Shown here: positions 60,671 through 64,000 of the stretch, piece after piece | Position numbering within the stretch: the first letter of the stretch is position 1 | Layout: every line of letters begins with the position of its first letter | Notes under the pieces: model-generated | The model's database searches: none | The model's input: the letters and a program-made list of their open reading frames with translations, nothing else | Told to the model about the DNA's origin: nothing | Program-made: the position numbers and the translations under genes | Origin: Actinomycetales bacterium | GTDB lineage: Bacteria > Actinomycetota > Actinomycetes > S36-B12 | Direction: 5' to 3' | Length of the DNA: 64,000 nt | NCBI GenBank assembly: GCA_016125355.1 | Contig: WGLX01000010.1 | Location: 1-64,000 of the forward strand

Positions 60671-62308
60671 CTACACGGCAACGGTCACCCGGTCGCGACC
60701 GGCCTGCTTGGAGGTGTACAGGGCTGCGTCGGCCCGGCTGGACATCGAGGCAAAGTGCGTCGTCTCCGCCTCGGTCACCGCGATCACCCCAGCGCTCATG
60801 GTGATCCGGCCCGTGGGTGACAGTCCCACCAGATCGAGGGCGCCGACTCGCGCTCGGATGCGTTCCGCGACGACGCGGGCGCTATGCGAGTCGGCGTCGG
60901 GCAGGACGACGAGGAACTCCTCACCGCCGATCCGATAGGCCACGTCGTTGTCGCGGATCGCGTCGCTGATGGATGCGGCGACCTGCGACAGGACGCTGTC
61001 TCCCGCGGCGTGCCCGTTGCTGTCGTTGACGGCCTTGAAATGGTCGATGTCGAGGGCGATCAGTGCATACGTGCCCGAGGGCACCCGCTCCTCGAGGGCG
61101 CGACGGTTGTCGAGCCCCGTGAGCGGATCGGTGAAGGCGGCGCGACGGAGGTCCGACTCCCTCCGGGCCTGTTCGTGGTCCTCGAGGTACTCGTCGATGA
61201 CGGGGCGGATCGTGGGCGCGAGGCTCCGCAGCATCGTGAGCAGCTCCTGGTCAGAGTCGGCCTCGTCCGGTGCGTGGAGGCACAGCTTGGCCGCGGGACT
61301 CCCGGGGATATCGACACATGGCACGTGGTCAGGCGGTGGCCGCAGCGCGGCCCGGGAACCGCCCCAGCCCCACATCGTCCAGCCGCGGTCCGGGACGTCG
61401 ATGAACAGCGCACACCGGTAGTTGCCCTCGGCGTCGTCAAGGACCCTGTTCAGGGCGGCCACGAGAGCGATCGGGTCGGCCGACGTGAGCAGCGCCTCGG
61501 TGATCCCGGTGCGCGCTTCGGAGATGTGGAGGAGGTGCTGGAGGTCGATGTCCGCGTCGGCCAGCGTGAAGATGCCGCAGTCGATCGACTTGAGGCCCTC
61601 GAATGCGCCATTCACGGCGGCGGACGTGATGACATGGCCGTGCTGGGGAGCGATGCGCTCGATGTCCCGCCAGCGCTGCTGGATGCGCGTCAGGCCGGCG
61701 GTGAGAAGCTCGCGGCTCGGCATGTAGTGCTGGTGGAAGGGTCGAGCCGCGTCCAGGATATACTCGACGTCATCGCTCTCCAGCACGGTGTTGTCCGGTA
61801 CGAAGCCGCCGAACAGGTCCGCGGAGAAGAGCGTGTGCGTTGCGGTGTCGTAGGAGACCATCGCGCCGGGGAAGTGCAGGTACGGCGTCAGCTGGAACTC
61901 GAGCCTGCGATCTCCACCGAGCGGAACGGCCCAGTCGTGCTCCTCGACGAGCCAGTAGCGGTACGGGTGGCCGTAGTGCTTCAGCAATGCGGCAGCGCGC
62001 CATTCGCTGACCACCTGCACATCGGGTCGGGGCAGGCGGTCCGCCAGGACGGACAGGGAGCCCGCGACGTCGGGGTCGGCGTGGTGGCACACGAGGTACG
62101 CGATGGAGTCCAGCGGCTGTACCTGCTGGACCCGCTCAAGGACGGCGTCCACCGTGAGGATCGACCCGGGATCGACGAGGACCGACTCGGTGCCGTTCCG
62201 GATCAGGTAAGTGTGGCATTGGAAGCGGTCATCCGGCAGGCGGATGCCCACCCAGTAGACGTCGTCGGCCACCTCGATGGGTCCTTGAGGCACGCCGACT
62301 CCCTCCAT
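60671..62308 (-). CDS. Flavodiiron-like MBL (ODP) sensor fused to a GGDEF diguanylate cyclase
   Basis: 545 residues. Residues 1-250 are a metallo-beta-lactamase domain of the oxygen-reductase type. The ligands are H76, D78 and D80 in CHHADPDVAGS, H145 in YLHFPGAMV, D164 in FSADLFGGF and H223 in IAPQHGHVI. The usual Glu is Asp, and a second His of that motif is Val. A linker domain of about 120 residues contains RCALFIDVPDRGWTMWGWGG. The C-terminal GGDEF domain has RIGGEEFLVVLPD (about 461) and LDIDHFKAVND. It is predicted to couple oxygen, NO or redox state to cyclic-di-GMP synthesis. Confidence 0.85.
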   Translation of the reverse strand: MEGVGVPQGPIEVADDVYWVGIRLPDDRFQCHTYLIRNGTESVLVDPGSILTVDAVLERVQQVQPLDSIAYLVCHHADPDVAGSLSVLADRLPRPDVQVVSEWRAAALLKHYGHPYRYWLVEEHDWAVPLGGDRRLEFQLTPYLHFPGAMVSYDTATHTLFSADLFGGFVPDNTVLESDDVEYILDAARPFHQHYMPSRELLTAGLTRIQQRWRDIERIAPQHGHVITSAAVNGAFEGLKSIDCGIFTLADADIDLQHLLHISEARTGITEALLTSADPIALVAALNRVLDDAEGNYRCALFIDVPDRGWTMWGWGGSRAALRPPPDHVPCVDIPGSPAAKLCLHAPDEADSDQELLTMLRSLAPTIRPVIDEYLEDHEQARRESDLRRAAFTDPLTGLDNRRALEERVPSGTYALIALDIDHFKAVNDSNGHAAGDSVLSQVAASISDAIRDNDVAYRIGGEEFLVVLPDADSHSARVVAERIRARVGALDLVGLSPTGRITMSAGVIAVTEAETTHFASMSSRADAALYTSKQAGRDRVTVAV

Positions 62309-62332
62309 CCCCGCGGAGGAAAGGTTACCGGT

Positions 62333-63364
62333 CTAGGTGGCGGAATGCGTGTCCTCGGAGTCCGGATCATGTGCGGCAGAGGACGCCTGGTTGATCCGGT
62401 TGAGGTTCGACACGATCCCGCCCACGAGGGCGATCTGGGCGGTCTGATCGGCCAGCCGCACCGCCTCATGGGCCTGGGTCCGCCCGATCGAGGTCGTCGG
62501 GTCGTCCGCGGCGATGTTGTCCGCCGCCATGGCCATGAGGTCGGCGAGTGGGGAGACCGCAGCCGGAGGCAGCGGAGCCGCTGAGCGACCGGTCGCCGAC
62601 AGGTCAGAGGCGATCGAGAGAACACGGGAGGACATCACCGACGTGGCATCCAGCTCTCGCTTCAGGCGCGCGAGCTCATCGGGATGGAGCCGCGGGCTCC
62701 AGCGTGCATGGCTGGACAGGTCCTCCCAGCGGGCCGCGAGACCCAGCGTGCGGTTGCGCAGCTCGGTCGCCTGCTCGCGCCACTCCCGGGCGGTCGCCGG
62801 CTCGGGCGTCTCGCGAATCCCCTTCGCCATGGTGGTGAGGAGGGCCGACAGGTCCTCCTTGAGCGCATCGACGTCGTTGCCGAGCACGCGGGTGTCCTTG
62901 GCCGGTGCGACGACGGCCGAGGCGGCCAGACCGCAGAGCGCGCCGATCGCCACGCCCAGGAATCGGGCGAGGGCACCTTCCGTCGTGAGGTGGGTGCCGA
63001 CGACGAGGATCATCGTGATGGCGACGGTCGCGGCCATGAAGGGCGCTTCATCGGGGGACTTGAACCGCAGTATCCAGGCGATGGCGAACGACAGGAGCAC
63101 GATGATGAACAGGACGATGGCGCCGGAGCCGATCAGGGAGACGACGCCCAGGGCGATCGCGGCGCCGACCATCGTGCCGAGGATCTGGAACGAGCCCTCC
63201 TTGGCGGCATGGTGGAACGTGACCTTGGTGCTGACGACCGCCGTGATCGCGGCGGGAATCGGGTCGGCGAAGGGCACGACGACGCCGATGAGGTAGGCGG
63301 CAAGCGTCGCGATCGAGGTGAGGATCGCCAAGCGGGCATACCCGCTCGTCCAGAGGCCATTCAC
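62333..63364 (-). CDS. FUSC/aromatic-acid-exporter-family membrane protein
   Basis: 343 residues from GTG at 63364. About six membrane helices in the first 170 residues (for example ILTSIATLAAYLIGVVVPFA and GAIVLFIIVLLSFAIAWILR) are followed by a cytosolic helical half (DVDALKEDLSALLTTMAKGI). This is the half-size FUSC/ArAE layout. It may export aromatic or other organic acids. The frame runs open to 63883 across two tRNA genes, which is not coding. The next gene downstream on the same strand is the MBL-GGDEF fusion, 24 bp away. Confidence 0.8.
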   Translation of the reverse strand: MNGLWTSGYARLAILTSIATLAAYLIGVVVPFADPIPAAITAVVSTKVTFHHAAKEGSFQILGTMVGAAIALGVVSLIGSGAIVLFIIVLLSFAIAWILRFKSPDEAPFMAATVAITMILVVGTHLTTEGALARFLGVAIGALCGLAASAVVAPAKDTRVLGNDVDALKEDLSALLTTMAKGIRETPEPATAREWREQATELRNRTLGLAARWEDLSSHARWSPRLHPDELARLKRELDATSVMSSRVLSIASDLSATGRSAAPLPPAAVSPLADLMAMAADNIAADDPTTSIGRTQAHEAVRLADQTAQIALVGGIVSNLNRINQASSAAHDPDSEDTHSAT

Positions 63365-63434
63365 GCCGTCGATTGTTGCACCGAATCCATGGCCACCGAC
63401 AACCGCGCGATCGTGCGGCCCTGCCCGCGCTACG

Positions 63435-63508
63435 TGGAGGTGGAGACGGGATTTGAACCCGTGTAGACGGCTTTGCAGGCCGTTGCCTCGCCTCTCGGCC
63501 ACTCCACC
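63435..63508 (-). tRNA. tRNA-Cys (anticodon GCA)
   Basis: On the minus strand the acceptor GGTGGAG pairs with CTCCACC. The anticodon stem ACGGC/GCCGT encloses CTGCAAA, giving GCA. The T arm contains GGTTCAAATCC. The discriminator is T, as usual for Cys, and CCA is encoded at 63435-63437. Confidence 0.95.
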
Positions 63509-63537
63509 GGAGTGCGACCGGATGGCCGCGTCATGCG

Positions 63538-63610
63538 AGCGGACGACGGGATTCGAACCCGCGACCCTCACCTTGGCAAGGTGATGCGCTACCAGCTGCG
63601 CTACGTCCGC
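63538..63610 (-). tRNA. tRNA-Gly (anticodon GCC)
   Basis: On the minus strand the acceptor GCGGACG pairs with CGTCCGC. The anticodon stem TCACC/GGTGA encloses TTGCCAA, giving GCC. The T arm contains GGTTCGAATCC. The discriminator is T; no CCA encoded. It lies 29 bp upstream of tRNA-Cys on the same strand. Confidence 0.95.
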
Positions 63611-63712
63611 GTGATCTCGCGATCGAGGTGAAACCATAGCCCACCCGTCGCCCGCAGAGCGAATTGGGTCGGACGTGGCGACGGGCGCCGACCGAGGGGA
63701 CAGGATGGGATC

Positions 63713-64000
63713 GTGAGCGCGTTGCCGTCGGCCCGCCTGTCCGGCCTCTGGGCCACGGACCTGCTGGATGTGACCGACGACCTCGACGTGCTCGACACCC
63801 ACGGTCGATGGGCCGTCGCCCTGCCCTACGAGGGGCGGCCGGTGCTCGCCCGCTTCGCGCGCTGGGACCAGGCGAGGCCCCACCTGGCCGCTCGATGGGT
63901 CGGCCCGGCTGCCGGGGCGTGGTCGTCGTCGCTGGGTGAGCAGGACTACCGGGAGCGGGTCGAGTCGCTGCGGCAGGCCATCGCGTGCGGCGATGTGTAC
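63713..64000 (+). CDS. Chorismate-utilising enzyme, PabB/TrpE-like (3' end outside window)
   Basis: The first 96 codons of a gene that runs off the window, from GTG at 63713 behind an AGGA-rich stretch. The visible part is the variable N-terminal region (LPYEGRPVLARFARWDQARP). At the end comes EQDYRERVESLRQAIACGDV, which matches the opening helix of the chorismate-binding domain in aminodeoxychorismate synthase component I and anthranilate synthase (usually GDVYQVNL). The short N-terminal region suggests PabB rather than TrpE. The catalytic part is not visible. Confidence 0.7.
   Translation, partial: MSALPSARLSGLWATDLLDVTDDLDVLDTHGRWAVALPYEGRPVLARFARWDQARPHLAARWVGPAAGAWSSSLGEQDYRERVESLRQAIACGDVY

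Noticed and set aside
63365..63883. Upstream extension of the FUSC gene
   Set aside because: It would translate straight through tRNA-Cys and tRNA-Gly; the family N terminus begins at 63364.
63664..63939. A 91-codon + strand frame near the right end
   Set aside because: It is a shadow in another frame of the chorismate-utilising gene that starts at 63713; its product is mostly Arg, Gly and Pro.

Overview
The window is GC-rich DNA from an actinobacterium (Actinomycetota). Three things point there: uniformly high GC with frequent GTG starts, dense operons with 1-8 bp stop/start overlaps, and a gene order that follows the mycobacterial Rv1691-Rv1713 region. That order is TPR protein, HAD phosphatase, tlyA, nadK, recN, membrane protein, pyrG, Nudix, xerD, ParA, scpA, scpB, pseudouridine synthase, cmk, der. 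A genus cannot be assigned from sequence alone; no rRNA is present.

Layout. (1) 1-21521: conserved housekeeping block on the + strand (rRNA methylation, NAD kinase, DNA repair, CTP synthesis, alanine dehydrogenase, chromosome dimer resolution and condensin partners, chorismate mutase/prephenate dehydrogenase, CMP kinase, ribosome GTPase Der), with one metallo-beta-lactamase-fold gene reversed near the start. (2) 21606-23021: tRNA-Pro(GGG) with an IS481-family element inserted exactly behind its CCA end; a 15-bp target duplication copies the tRNA 3' end. (3) 23056-31842: a divergent SDR gene plus a seven-gene + strand operon (two acyl-CoA carboxylase subunits, AtuA in two pieces, TetR regulator, acyl-CoA dehydrogenase, enoyl-CoA hydratase). 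This matches the gene content of the Pseudomonas acyclic-terpene (Atu) pathway. A 31-bp interrupted palindrome lies in the divergent promoter. (4) 31920-48578: accessory and metabolic genes. They include secreted beta-rich proteins, a multidrug exporter, a PhzF fusion, an old-yellow-enzyme/dienoyl-CoA reductase, two GGDEF-EAL membrane proteins, an epoxide hydrolase, a SpoU methyltransferase, an alditol oxidase and a GT87-like glycosyltransferase. (5) 48611-51361: a stand-alone LigD-type primase-polymerase facing an ATP-dependent DNA ligase, then a RibD-like reductase. (6) 51393-64000: ZapE ATPase, a tiny Cys-rich protein under a CsoR-type palindrome, an ABC exporter pair, uridine phosphorylase, a DUF222/HNH (13E12-like) gene with a perfect LexA box on its start codon, an aldolase, a GNAT, a ketopantoate-reductase-like gene, tRNA-Val, an oxygen-sensor-like MBL-GGDEF fusion, a FUSC transporter, tRNA-Cys, tRNA-Gly and the start of a chorismate-utilising (PabB/TrpE-like) gene.

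Most notable signals: the Atu-like cluster with its candidate operator; the CsoR-like operator in the promoter of a 38-residue cysteine protein; the diiron-type MBL-GGDEF fusion; xerD, which appears to start at CTG; the IS that rebuilt its tRNA target; and the LexA-boxed HNH gene whose HNH motif looks damaged. No CRISPR array, prophage or rRNA operon was seen, and no stretch longer than about 300 bases lacks a gene.
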